Source of the DNA: Ideonella sp. A 288
GTDB taxonomy: Bacteria > Pseudomonadota > Gammaproteobacteria > Burkholderiales > Burkholderiaceae_C
Direction of reading: 5' to 3'
Length of the DNA stretch: 64,000 bases
Assembly: GCF_002198735.1 (NCBI RefSeq)
Contig: NZ_MWLO01000117.1
Span: 1 to 64,000, forward strand
A program made the translations under genes and the position numbers. Each line of letters starts with the position of its first letter. Position 1 is the stretch's first letter. A model generated the notes under the pieces. That model was not told where the DNA came from. It worked only from the letters and a program-made list of their open reading frames with translations, and made no database searches. Below, one piece after another: positions 54,260-62,377 of the stretch.

Positions 54260-54913
54260 TCAGAAGTGGAAGGCGCCAGCCTCGCCGAAGCCGTCGAGGC
54301 GCGGCACCACGGTGTCGAACAGCGTGTCGCTGGCGAAACTGCGCGGGCCCAGGCAATTGACGCGCATGGCGCGCATCACCGGCTCGCCGCCGACCACGGC
54401 CAGCAGGCGGCCGCCCGGCTTGAGTTGGTCGAGCAGGGCCTGCGGCACCGCAGCGACCGAGCCCGACAGCACGATGACGTCGAACGGTGCCTCGCCCGGC
54501 AGGCCGCCCACGCCATCGGCCTGTCGCACGGTGGCGTTGGAGATGGCGGCGCGGCGGAGGTTGTCGGTGGCCATCTTCGCCAGCGCCGGGCGGATTTCGA
54601 GCGAGACCACCGATCGCGCCCGATGCGACAGCAGCGCGGCCATGAAGCCCGAGCCGGCACCGATCTCGAGCACGTTCTCGTGGCGGTGGACGCGGGCTTC
54701 CTGCAGCAGGCGGGCCTCGACGCGCGGGGCCAGCATGACCTGGTCGTCGCCGATCGGGATCTCGCAATCGACGAAGGCCAGCGCACGGTAGGCGGCGGGC
54801 ACGAAGTCCTCTCGCCGCACCATGGCCAGCAGCGACAGCACGGCGGGGTCCAGCACATCCCAGGGGCGGATCTGCTGCTCGATCATGTTGAAGCGGGCCT
54901 GTTCGATGTTCAT
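54260..54913 (-). CDS. pcm: Protein-L-isoaspartate O-methyltransferase
   Basis: This SAM-dependent methyltransferase repairs isoaspartyl residues. The 217 residues start MNIEQARFNMIEQQIRPWDVLD, with FVPAAYRALAFVDCEIPIGDDQVMLAPRVEARLLQEA, the SAM motif VLEIGAGSGFMAALLS, and post-motif LKPGGRLLAVVG. The family loop usually reading GxGQTIS is here GDDQVML, so a divergent subgroup or altered substrate is possible. It lies 35 bases after the RND pump gene. Confidence 0.85.
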   Translation of the reverse strand: MNIEQARFNMIEQQIRPWDVLDPAVLSLLAMVRREDFVPAAYRALAFVDCEIPIGDDQVMLAPRVEARLLQEARVHRHENVLEIGAGSGFMAALLSHRARSVVSLEIRPALAKMATDNLRRAAISNATVRQADGVGGLPGEAPFDVIVLSGSVAAVPQALLDQLKPGGRLLAVVGGEPVMRAMRVNCLGPRSFASDTLFDTVVPRLDGFGEAGAFHF

Positions 54914-54948
54914 GGCGCGAATCCTGGTGGTTCGGGAAAACGCGGATT

Positions 54949-57900
54949 CTATTTCGCCGGGTCTGCACCGGGCTGACGCCGGTCAGACACGAAGCGACGA
55001 CGGGCCCACTGGCCCAGGTCGTCGAGCCAGCAGTAGATGACGGGCACCACCACCAGCGTGAGCACCGACGAGGTGATGACGCCGCCGATCACCGCCTGGC
55101 CCATCGGGGCCCGCTGCTCCGAGCCCTCGCTCAGCGCCATCGCCAGCGGCAGCATGCCGAAGATCATCGCCAGCGTGGTCATCAGGATGGGCCGCAACCG
55201 CACCTTGGCCGCCCGCAGCAGGGCCGGGGTGCGCTCCAGGCCCTCGTCGCGCCGCGCGCGGATGGCGAAGTCGATCAGCAGGATCGCGTTCTTGGTCACC
55301 AGGCCCATCAGCATGACCACGCCGATGACCGAGAACATGTTCATCGTCGAGCGCCACATGAGCAGCGCGAGCACGACGCCGATCAGCGTCAGCGGCAGCG
55401 AACTCATCAGCGCCAGCGGTTGCAGGAAGCTGCGGAACTGCGAGGCCAGGATCATGTAGATGAACACCACGCCCAGGGCGAGCGCAGACACCGCGTAGGC
55501 GAAGGATTCCTGCATGTCCTTGGTCGAGCCGCCGAAGCGGTAGGCATAGCCCGGCGGCAGCGGCGTGGCGTCGAGCACCTTGCGGATGTCGGCCGACACC
55601 TCGCCGAGCGCGCGCCCCGAGGTGTTGGCGGTGAGCTCGGATTCGCGGTTCAGGTCTCGGCGGTTGATCTGGTTGGGCCCGGTGCCCGGCCGCACGTCGG
55701 CCACCTGCGAAAGGCGCACCACGCGCGGCGTGCCGTCGGCATTGGTGCCGGCCACCAGCCCCAGCCGCGACAGGTCGGACGCCTCGTTGCGTGCGGCCGG
55801 TGCCAGCCGCACCTTGACGTCGTAGTTCTGGTCGTCGGCGGCACGCCAGTCGCCCACCGTCTGGCCGGCCACCAGCGCCCGCAGCGCACTGGTGATGCTG
55901 CCGATGGACAGGCCCAGATCGGATGCCGCCTCGCGCTTCACGTCGATGGCCAGCGTGGGCTTGGGCGGCTTCATGCTGGTGTCCAGGTCGACCAGCCCAG
56001 GCACGGCGCGCAGGCGTGCCATCAGTTCGTCGGTGAGGCGCTGCAACTGGGCCAGGTCGGGCCCCTGGATGGACAGCGAGATCGGCTTGCCGCCGCCCAC
56101 CGGGTCGAGCAGGCCGACGTGCGTGACCGTGATGCCGGCCACCTGATGCAGCCGCTGACGCAGCGGCCCCGACATCTCGTCGACGCTGCGCGTGCGCTGG
56201 TGCCGGTCGACCAGCCGCACATAGACGCTGACGTAGTTGCGGCCCTGCGCCTGGCCGGTGTTGACGGTGGACAGCGTGTAGCGCACCTCGGGCATCTCGC
56301 GCAGGATGGCGTCGACCTGGCGCGCGCGTGTTTCGGTGGCCTCGAGCGAGGACCCCACCGGCGTGTAGAAGTTGATCGCCGTCTCGGAGAAATCGGCCTT
56401 GGGCACGAACTCGGTGCCCAGCAGTCGCGACAGCGGCACCACCGCGACCAGGCTGGCCAGGGCGATGAGCAGCGTGGCACCCTTGTGGCGAAGCGACCAA
56501 TCGAGCGCGGCCACGTAGCCTTCGCCCAGGCGGTGCGAGGCGCGGTCCACCCAGTGCGTCAGCCGACCCAGCGTGTGGTCGTACCACGAGGTGGGCACGA
56601 AGGGCTGGCCTTCGCGGTCGATGGCCGGGTCGTGCCAGATCGAACTGAGCATCGGGTCGAGCGTGAAGCTCACGAACATCGAGATCAGCACCGCCGCGAC
56701 GATCGTGATGCCGAACTCGTGGAAGAACTTGCCGATGATGCCGCCCATGAAGCCCACCGGCAGGAACACCGCCACGATGGACAGCGTGGTGGCCAGCACT
56801 GCCATGCCAATCTCGTCGGTGCCCTCGAGCGCGGCGTCGTGGGCGCTCTTGCCCATCTGCACGTGGCGCACGATGTTCTCGCGCACGACGATGGCATCGT
56901 CGATCAGCAGGCCCACGCACAGGCTCATCGCCATCAGCGTGATCATGTTGATCGAGAAGCCGAAGGCGTGCATGACGCTGAAGGTGCCGATCAGGGCGAT
57001 GGGCAGCGTCAGGCCGGTGATGACCGTCGAGCGCCAGCTGTTGAGGAACAGGAAGACGATGCCGATGGTCAGCAGCGCCCCCTCGAACAGCGTGCGCTTG
57101 ACGTTGGCCACCGACACGCGGATGGGGCGCGAGTTGTCGCGCACCACCTCGAGCGCCACACCCTTGGGCAACTGCGGGCGCAGGGCTTGGGTCGCCGCGA
57201 CCAAGCCGTCGACGACCTCGATCGTGTTCTCGCCCTGGCTCTTCAGCACCTCGAGCGCGAGGGTGCGCTGGCCGTTGTAGAGGGCCAGCGTCTCTTCTTC
57301 CTCGGGGCCGTCGACCACTTGGGCCACCTGGCCCAGGCGCACCGGCTGGCCGTTGCGGCGGGCGACGATGACCTGCGCCAGGTCTTCGGGCCGCTTGACA
57401 CGGCCTTCGACCTGCACGATGCGCTCGGATTCGCGCGAGTGCAGGCTGCCGGCCGGCAGGTCCTGGTTCTCGGTGCGGGTGGCGGTCAGCACCGATTCGA
57501 CGCCGATGCCGAAGGCCTCCATTGCCTCGGGCTTGAGGTAGACGTTGATCTCGCGCTTGACCCCGCCCACGCGGGTGACCGAGCCCACGCCGCGCACGTT
57601 CTCGAGCCGCTTCTTGACCACTTGGTCGGCGTAGGTGGTCAGTTCCTGCACGCTGCGCGACCCGTCCGGCGAGGTCAGCGCCAGCGAGAACACCGGCCGG
57701 CTGGCCGGGTCGAAGCGCGACACGCGCGGCTCCTTCACCTCGTCGCGGAAGCTGGCCTTGACGATCGACAGCTTCTCGCGCACGTCGTCGGCGGCCTTGC
57801 GGCCATTGACGTCCAGGTTGAACTGCACGATGACCACCGACACGCTCTCGTAGCTGCGCGAGAACAGCTGGTTGATGCCGGCGATGGTGTTGACGGCCTC

Positions 57901-58104
57901 CTCGACCTTCTTGGTCACCTCGCTCTCGACGATCTCGGGCGACGCGCCGGGGTAGTCCACCTGCACCACCACGGTGGGGAAGTCGATGTCGGGGAACTGG
58001 TCGACCTTCAGCCGCTGGTACGAGAACAGGCCCATCACGACGAAGGCCAGCATGACCATCACGGCCATGACGGGGTTGCCGATGGAGACGCGGGTGAACC
58101 ACAT
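54949..58104 (-). CDS. RND-family efflux pump, inner-membrane subunit
   Basis: This proton-driven exporter of the hydrophobe/amphiphile efflux family has 1051 residues, the normal length. It starts MWFTRVSIGNPVMAVMVMLAFVVMGLFSYQRLKVDQFPDIDFPTV. The proton-relay pair is in transmembrane helix 4 (LLIDDAIVVREN), and the relay lysine is in GLVTKNAILLIDFA. Two large periplasmic loops flank as expected. It starts 12 bases after the membrane fusion gene, with tolC in the same series. Substrates cannot be inferred. Confidence 0.94.
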   Translation of the reverse strand: MWFTRVSIGNPVMAVMVMLAFVVMGLFSYQRLKVDQFPDIDFPTVVVQVDYPGASPEIVESEVTKKVEEAVNTIAGINQLFSRSYESVSVVIVQFNLDVNGRKAADDVREKLSIVKASFRDEVKEPRVSRFDPASRPVFSLALTSPDGSRSVQELTTYADQVVKKRLENVRGVGSVTRVGGVKREINVYLKPEAMEAFGIGVESVLTATRTENQDLPAGSLHSRESERIVQVEGRVKRPEDLAQVIVARRNGQPVRLGQVAQVVDGPEEEETLALYNGQRTLALEVLKSQGENTIEVVDGLVAATQALRPQLPKGVALEVVRDNSRPIRVSVANVKRTLFEGALLTIGIVFLFLNSWRSTVITGLTLPIALIGTFSVMHAFGFSINMITLMAMSLCVGLLIDDAIVVRENIVRHVQMGKSAHDAALEGTDEIGMAVLATTLSIVAVFLPVGFMGGIIGKFFHEFGITIVAAVLISMFVSFTLDPMLSSIWHDPAIDREGQPFVPTSWYDHTLGRLTHWVDRASHRLGEGYVAALDWSLRHKGATLLIALASLVAVVPLSRLLGTEFVPKADFSETAINFYTPVGSSLEATETRARQVDAILREMPEVRYTLSTVNTGQAQGRNYVSVYVRLVDRHQRTRSVDEMSGPLRQRLHQVAGITVTHVGLLDPVGGGKPISLSIQGPDLAQLQRLTDELMARLRAVPGLVDLDTSMKPPKPTLAIDVKREAASDLGLSIGSITSALRALVAGQTVGDWRAADDQNYDVKVRLAPAARNEASDLSRLGLVAGTNADGTPRVVRLSQVADVRPGTGPNQINRRDLNRESELTANTSGRALGEVSADIRKVLDATPLPPGYAYRFGGSTKDMQESFAYAVSALALGVVFIYMILASQFRSFLQPLALMSSLPLTLIGVVLALLMWRSTMNMFSVIGVVMLMGLVTKNAILLIDFAIRARRDEGLERTPALLRAAKVRLRPILMTTLAMIFGMLPLAMALSEGSEQRAPMGQAVIGGVITSSVLTLVVVPVIYCWLDDLGQWARRRFVSDRRQPGADPAK

Positions 58105-58116
58105 GGCGGCGCAGGC

Positions 58117-59331
58117 TCAGCGCGCCGCAGCAGGCTTCAGGCCTGGCGGCACGGTGGCCTTCAGGTCCTGCGGCGTGGCGGCGGCCGACGCTGCCGCGGC
58201 GGCAGGCGCGGGCGCTGCCACGCGCACCATCACCCCGCTGGGCACCAGGCCGACCGAACCAGCCAGCACCGTGTCACCGTCGGCGAGACCGGACAGCACC
58301 TCCACCGATTCGACGCCGCCGGACTGGCCGCGGCTGCCCAGTTGCAGGTCGGCGCGCTCCGTGCGGCCCTGGGCCAGCCGGATGGCATAGGGGCGCGCCT
58401 GGTCGCTGCGCACGGCCGACAGCGGCAGCAGCAGCGACTGCCGGCGTTCCAGGTCGATGCGGCCCCGGGCGAACAGGCCCTGGCGCAGCGCCGGGTGCGG
58501 CGCCAGGGCCAGGTAGGCGGTCACCGTCCGCGAGCCGGCCTGCGCGCTGGGGTTGATGCGCGCCACCGTGGCCTGCAGGGGGTCGGTGCCGCCGTCGATG
58601 GTGAGGGTGGCGACCTGGCCGACCCGCAGCGCGGCCAGCTCGGCGGGCGGCACTGCGGCCTCCAGTTCCATGCGCGAGAGGTCGACGATCTCGAGCAGGC
58701 GGCCGTCGACCGGCACGCGCTCGCCCGGTTGCACCAAGCGCTGCGCGACAAGGCCGCCGATGGGCGCTTCGATGGTGGCATCGCCCCGCGCCTTGCGTGC
58801 CAGTTCCACCGCCGCCATCGCCGCCTGCAGCGTGGCCTGCGCGCCGGCTTCGCTGGAGACGGCGGTATCCAGTGCCGTGGGCGAGATGAAGCCCTGCGCC
58901 ACCAGGGCCTGGTTGTTCAGCAGTTGGCGGCGTGCGATGTCGAGCTGCGCCTTGGCAGCGGCGGCCTGCTGCTCGGTCTGGCGCAACCGCCATTCGAACT
59001 CGGTGGTGTCGAACTGGCCCAGCACCTGGCCCGCGCGCACGGTGTCGCCCTCGCGCACAGACAGCGCGCGCAACTCGGCGGCCACCTTGGCCTTGACGAA
59101 GGCGCTGTTGACAGCCTTCAGAGTGCCCGACACCTCGATGCCACGGACGAGCTCACCTTTCGAGGTGCGCAAGACATCGGTCGGCGCGAGTTCCAAGCGC
59201 TGCTCGGCCGGTGCACTGGCCGCCGAGGCCGCGGCCTGGGTCGCCTGGCGGCCCGACATCACACGGGCGATGCCCAGCGCCACGCCGACCACGGCGACCG
59301 CCACCAGTGCGCCACGCAGGCCCTTGTTCAT
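58117..59331 (-). CDS. RND efflux membrane fusion protein
   Basis: This periplasmic adaptor links the RND pump with TolC. In 404 residues: a signal anchor at 7-25 (GALVAVAVVGVALGIARVM), barrel-sandwich segments (ELRALSVREGDTVRAGQVLGQFD and DATIEAPIGGLVAQRLVQPGERV), a helical hairpin between them, and a beta-barrel (VGQVATLTIDGG). The C-terminus is Ala/Pro-rich. It follows tetR by 16 bases and precedes the pump by 12. Confidence 0.92.
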   Translation of the reverse strand: MNKGLRGALVAVAVVGVALGIARVMSGRQATQAAASAASAPAEQRLELAPTDVLRTSKGELVRGIEVSGTLKAVNSAFVKAKVAAELRALSVREGDTVRAGQVLGQFDTTEFEWRLRQTEQQAAAAKAQLDIARRQLLNNQALVAQGFISPTALDTAVSSEAGAQATLQAAMAAVELARKARGDATIEAPIGGLVAQRLVQPGERVPVDGRLLEIVDLSRMELEAAVPPAELAALRVGQVATLTIDGGTDPLQATVARINPSAQAGSRTVTAYLALAPHPALRQGLFARGRIDLERRQSLLLPLSAVRSDQARPYAIRLAQGRTERADLQLGSRGQSGGVESVEVLSGLADGDTVLAGSVGLVPSGVMVRVAAPAPAAAAASAAATPQDLKATVPPGLKPAAAR

Positions 59332-59347
59332 GCGCGTCCTTTGTGCA

Positions 59348-59998
59348 TCACTCTACCCGGCCACCCGGCGCGCACAGGCCGTCGAGCAGCAGGTTGATGT
59401 GGTCAGGGATGAAGCGATGCCCGTCGATCTCCATGCTGCACGGTGCACAGGCGCCGAGCGAGTGCTTGTGCAGGCAGAGCATGATCAACGGGAAGACCAG
59501 CGAGTGAACCGCGACGTTCACGTCGACCGCGCGGAATTCGCCGCGGTCGATGCCTTGCTGGATCACGCCACCCAGCAGCACATGGGCCCGCTCCACCACC
59601 TCGCGGTGGTAGTAATCGGCGATCTCGGGAAAGTTGCGCACCTCGGTGATCACCAGCTTGAACACGCCGGACGCCGGGCTGTCGTAGAGCTGGGTCCACC
59701 AGGTCGTAAGGAGGTCGCGCAGCAACTGGGCGCTGCTGCCGCTGAAGCCGGCGGCCAGCGCAGCGCCCTCCGAGATGCGGTCCGACAAGTGCTGGGCGAT
59801 CACCGCCTTGAGCAGGTCTTCCTTGCTGGGGAAGTAGAGGTACAGCGTGCCTTTGGAGACCCCTGCCTTCAGGGCCACCTCGTCCGTGCGTGTGGACGCG
59901 AAGCCCTTCTCGACGAAGAGTTCGAGCGCCGCGTCCAGCAGTTCCTGCGGGCGCTCGTCCTTGCGGCGGCGGCGATGGGGGGCGTCGGTGGCGTTCAC
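59348..59998 (-). CDS. TetR-family transcriptional regulator
   Basis: This 216-residue repressor has an N-terminal helix-turn-helix (ELLDAALELFVEKGFASTRTDEVALKAGVSKGTLYLYFPSKEDLL) and a ligand-binding domain with three cysteines near the C-terminus (MLCLHKHSLGACAPCSM). The start is GTG. It heads the efflux series and probably represses it; a dyad 56 bases upstream of its start is the likely operator. Its ligand is unknown. Confidence 0.92.
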   Translation of the reverse strand: MNATDAPHRRRRKDERPQELLDAALELFVEKGFASTRTDEVALKAGVSKGTLYLYFPSKEDLLKAVIAQHLSDRISEGAALAAGFSGSSAQLLRDLLTTWWTQLYDSPASGVFKLVITEVRNFPEIADYYHREVVERAHVLLGGVIQQGIDRGEFRAVDVNVAVHSLVFPLIMLCLHKHSLGACAPCSMEIDGHRFIPDHINLLLDGLCAPGGRVE

Positions 59999-60053
59999 AG
60001 TGGAGGCGGCATCGTGGATCGCGTGAGCGATTCACAGTTCGACGGCTTTTTAA

Positions 60054-60071
60054 TGACTGACTGGTCAGTAA
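60054..60071. promoter_or_regulatory. Likely TetR-family operator
   Basis: TGACTGAC-TG-GTCAGTAA is a dyad with a perfect inner six-base pair and 7 of 8 matches overall. It lies in the tetR/uppP divergent gap beside AT-rich stretches (TTTTTAAT, AATATAAA), rare in this GC-rich DNA, as expected of promoters. Confidence 0.65.
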
Positions 60072-60096
60072 TATAAACCAAGCCAGGGCCGGCCGC

Positions 60097-60102
60097 TATG
60101 AT
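60097..60102 (+). promoter_or_regulatory. Candidate -10 element of uppP
   Basis: TATGAT differs from TATAAT at one base, 31 bases before the preferred uppP start. It contains the ATG at 60098, which would therefore not be a translation start if this is the promoter. No clear -35 is seen. Confidence 0.4.
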
Positions 60103-60127
60103 CCGCGCCTTTGACCGGAGAGACGTG

Positions 60128-60952
60128 TTGGACGCTGTGCTGCTGCTGAAGGCCGCCATCATGGGGGTGGTCGAAGGCCTGACCGAGTTCCTGCCGATCT
60201 CGTCCACCGGCCACCTGATCCTGGCGGGCTCGTTGCTGGGCATGGCCGACGCCAAGGCCAAGGTCTTCGACATCGCCATCCAGACCGGCGCCATCGGCGC
60301 GGTGATCATCGTCTACTGGCAGCGTCTGCGCGACGCGGTGGTGCAACTGCCCAGCAGCGCCCAGGCCCGACGCTTCGTGCTGAACGTGGCCATCGGCTTC
60401 CTGCCGGCGGTGATCCTGGGACTGGCGTTCGGCAAGGCGATCAAGGCGCACCTGTTCACCGCGCCGGTGGTGGCCAGCACCTTCATCATCGGCGGATTCA
60501 TCATCCTGTGGGCCGAACGCCGGCCCGCGTCGTCGGTGCGCATCGCCACCGTCGACGAGATGGGGCCGCTGGATGCCTTGAAGGTGGGTCTGGTGCAGTG
60601 CCTGGCGATGATCCCGGGCACCAGCCGCTCGGGCGCCACCATCATCGGCGGCATGTTGCTGGGCTTGTCGCGCCAGGCCGCCACCGACTTCAGCTTCTTC
60701 CTGGCCATTCCCACGCTGGTGGGGGCCGGCGCCTACAGCCTGTACAAGGAGCGTGCGCTGCTCAGCATGGCCGACCTGCCGATGTTCGCGGTGGGTCTGG
60801 TGGCGTCCTTCATCAGCGCCTATGCGTGCGTGCGATGGCTGCTGCGCTACATCGCCAGCCACAGCTTCGTGCCCTTTGCGTGGTACCGCATCGCCTTCGG
60901 TCTGGTGGTGCTGGTGACGGCCTGGACGGGCGCGGTGCAGTGGGCCGAGTGA
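60128..60952 (+). CDS. uppP: Undecaprenyl-diphosphatase
   Basis: This membrane phosphatase recycles undecaprenyl pyrophosphate for cell wall synthesis. The catalytic regions [22 protein letters not shown] and [15 protein letters not shown] are intact, with about eight hydrophobic helices. TTG 60128 is preferred: GGAGAG (60117-60122) precedes it and the product then starts [13 protein letters not shown], the family N-terminus. GTG 60125 is nearly as good; ATG 60098 would add ten residues and overlaps a -10-like box. It is divergent from tetR. Confidence 0.93.
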   Translation: MDAVLLLKAAIMGVVEGLTEFLPISSTGHLILAGSLLGMADAKAKVFDIAIQTGAIGAVIIVYWQRLRDAVVQLPSSAQARRFVLNVAIGFLPAVILGLAFGKAIKAHLFTAPVVASTFIIGGFIILWAERRPASSVRIATVDEMGPLDALKVGLVQCLAMIPGTSRSGATIIGGMLLGLSRQAATDFSFFLAIPTLVGAGAYSLYKERALLSMADLPMFAVGLVASFISAYACVRWLLRYIASHSFVPFAWYRIAFGLVVLVTAWTGAVQWAE

Positions 60953-60964
60953 CCGCGGCCGATT

Positions 60965-61009
60965 GACCGCGACCGGCTGAGCGCGACCGGCCGCCGGCCT
61001 TTCGCGGTC
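60965..61009. terminator. Long imperfect hairpin between uppP and the L7/L12-like gene
   Basis: GACCGCGA and TCGCGGTC pair over eight bases around a 29-base loop holding a small GGCC/GGCC hairpin. It lies between convergent genes, but no T run follows, so its termination role is uncertain. Confidence 0.35.
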
Positions 61010-61017
61010 GAATCGTG

Positions 61018-61488
61018 TCAGCCGCCCTGGCGACGCCAGAACCACCACACCAGCACGGCAATCACGGCGGCGACCAGCGGCCACACGCTGTCACGCGAAC
61101 GCGGCACTTCGCCGGGCGACAGCCCGCCGCTGCCAGCGACCATGCTCAGCGGCGAGGCCTCGATCGCATCCTTGGCTTCCTTCAGGCCGAGGCCGCTGTG
61201 CTCGCGCAGCAGACGGATGGCCTCGAGCTTGTGGCCGTGAGCGAGCGCGGTGACCACCGCAGGCGGGAAGCCCACACCGGTGTGCAGGGCCGGCCGAACG
61301 GTGGCCGACGCCGTGGGCAGTGCGGCCGCCTGGCTGGCGCCCGTGCGCGCCTGACCGTCGATCAGTCGCTTGGCCTCGCGCAGGCTCACGCCGCCAGCGG
61401 CGCGCAGGCGCTTGACGGCCTCGAGGATGTCACCGCGGCGCAAGGCCTCGATCACGTCGTCGGGGAGTGGACTGCCGGTTGCGGCCAT
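61018..61488 (-). CDS. Membrane-anchored protein with two ribosomal L7/L12 C-terminal-like motifs
   Basis: This 156-residue protein carries two copies of the helical motif found at the end of ribosomal protein L7/L12 (GLGLKEAK): DILEAVKRLRAAGGVSLREAKRLIDG (about 20-45) and HKLEAIRLLREHSGLGLKEAKDAIE (about 85-109). A single membrane helix near the C-terminus (VWPLVAAVIAVLVWWFWRR) makes it a tail-anchored protein with the motifs probably facing the cytoplasm. The L7/L12 motif binds translation factors in the ribosome; whether it does so here is unknown. Confidence 0.8.
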   Translation of the reverse strand: MAATGSPLPDDVIEALRRGDILEAVKRLRAAGGVSLREAKRLIDGQARTGASQAAALPTASATVRPALHTGVGFPPAVVTALAHGHKLEAIRLLREHSGLGLKEAKDAIEASPLSMVAGSGGLSPGEVPRSRDSVWPLVAAVIAVLVWWFWRRQGG

Positions 61489-61558
61489 GGAGCCTCCGTG
61501 CCTCGGGGGAAGGATCGAGTATGCGGCGGGCGGCCCCGCCCCGCGAACCGATCGGGCT

Positions 61559-62251
61559 TCAAGCCCTGCGGCGGAACAACAGATCCCAGACGCCGTGGCC
61601 CAGCTTCAGCCCGCGCTGCTCGAACTTGGTCAGCGGGCGCATCTCCGGTCGCGGCGCATATGCCTCGGCCGTGTTCTCCAGCGCAGGGCAGGCGGACAAC
61701 ACCTCCAGCATCTGTACGGCGTAGTCTTCCCAGTCGGTGGCGCAGTGCAGGGTGCCGCCCGGCGCCAGGCGGGACGCCAGCAAGGCCACCAGTGCAGGCT
61801 GGATCAGGCGCCGTTTGTGGTGACGCTTCTTGTGCCACGGGTCCGGGAAGTACACATGGATGCCGGCCAGCGAGTCGGGCGCCAGCATGTGCTGCACCAC
61901 CTCGACGGCATCGTGCTGGATCAGCCGCAGGTTGCCCAGCCCGCGCTCGTCGATGCGCTGCAGCAGGGCGCCCACGCCGGCCTCGTGCACCTCGACCCCG
62001 ATGAAATCGATCTCGGGGTGGGCCGCGGCGATGGCGGCGGTGGCGTCGCCCATGCCGAAGCCGATCTCCAGCACCACCGGGGCCTGTCGACCGAACAGCG
62101 CCACTGGGTCCAGGCAGGTGGCGGCGTAGCCGATCGAGTACCGCGGCGCCAGTTCCTTCAGTGCGCGCACCTGGCCGCTGCCCATGCGGCCGGCCCGCAA
62201 CACATAACTTCGGATCGGGCGGCGCGGGTACGGCGAGGGGTCGGTGCTCAT
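61559..62251 (-). CDS. trmB: tRNA (guanine-N7)-methyltransferase
   Basis: It methylates G46 of tRNA with SAM. In 230 residues: [39 protein letters not shown] (SAM site), [20 protein letters not shown] and the C-terminal [20 protein letters not shown] 62251 gives [23 protein letters not shown], the usual start. It is divergent from dacB and 70 bases after the L7/L12-like gene. Confidence 0.95.
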   Translation of the reverse strand: MSTDPSPYPRRPIRSYVLRAGRMGSGQVRALKELAPRYSIGYAATCLDPVALFGRQAPVVLEIGFGMGDATAAIAAAHPEIDFIGVEVHEAGVGALLQRIDERGLGNLRLIQHDAVEVVQHMLAPDSLAGIHVYFPDPWHKKRHHKRRLIQPALVALLASRLAPGGTLHCATDWEDYAVQMLEVLSACPALENTAEAYAPRPEMRPLTKFEQRGLKLGHGVWDLLFRRRA

Positions 62252-62377
62252 GGTCGGCGGGGTCGGGGCAGACGGAACGCGCGCGGGCCTGGGGTGGCGC
62301 ACGAGATCTCGTTCAAACGGGGGAGGAGCCGGTACTTCTGCGTTTGAGAAGCCGGTGGCGGGGACTATTCTTCAGGT

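Noticed and set aside
55420-59397. 1325-residue plus-strand frame opposite the RND pump and fusion protein
   Set aside because: His/Arg/Gly-rich antisense frame with no family features.
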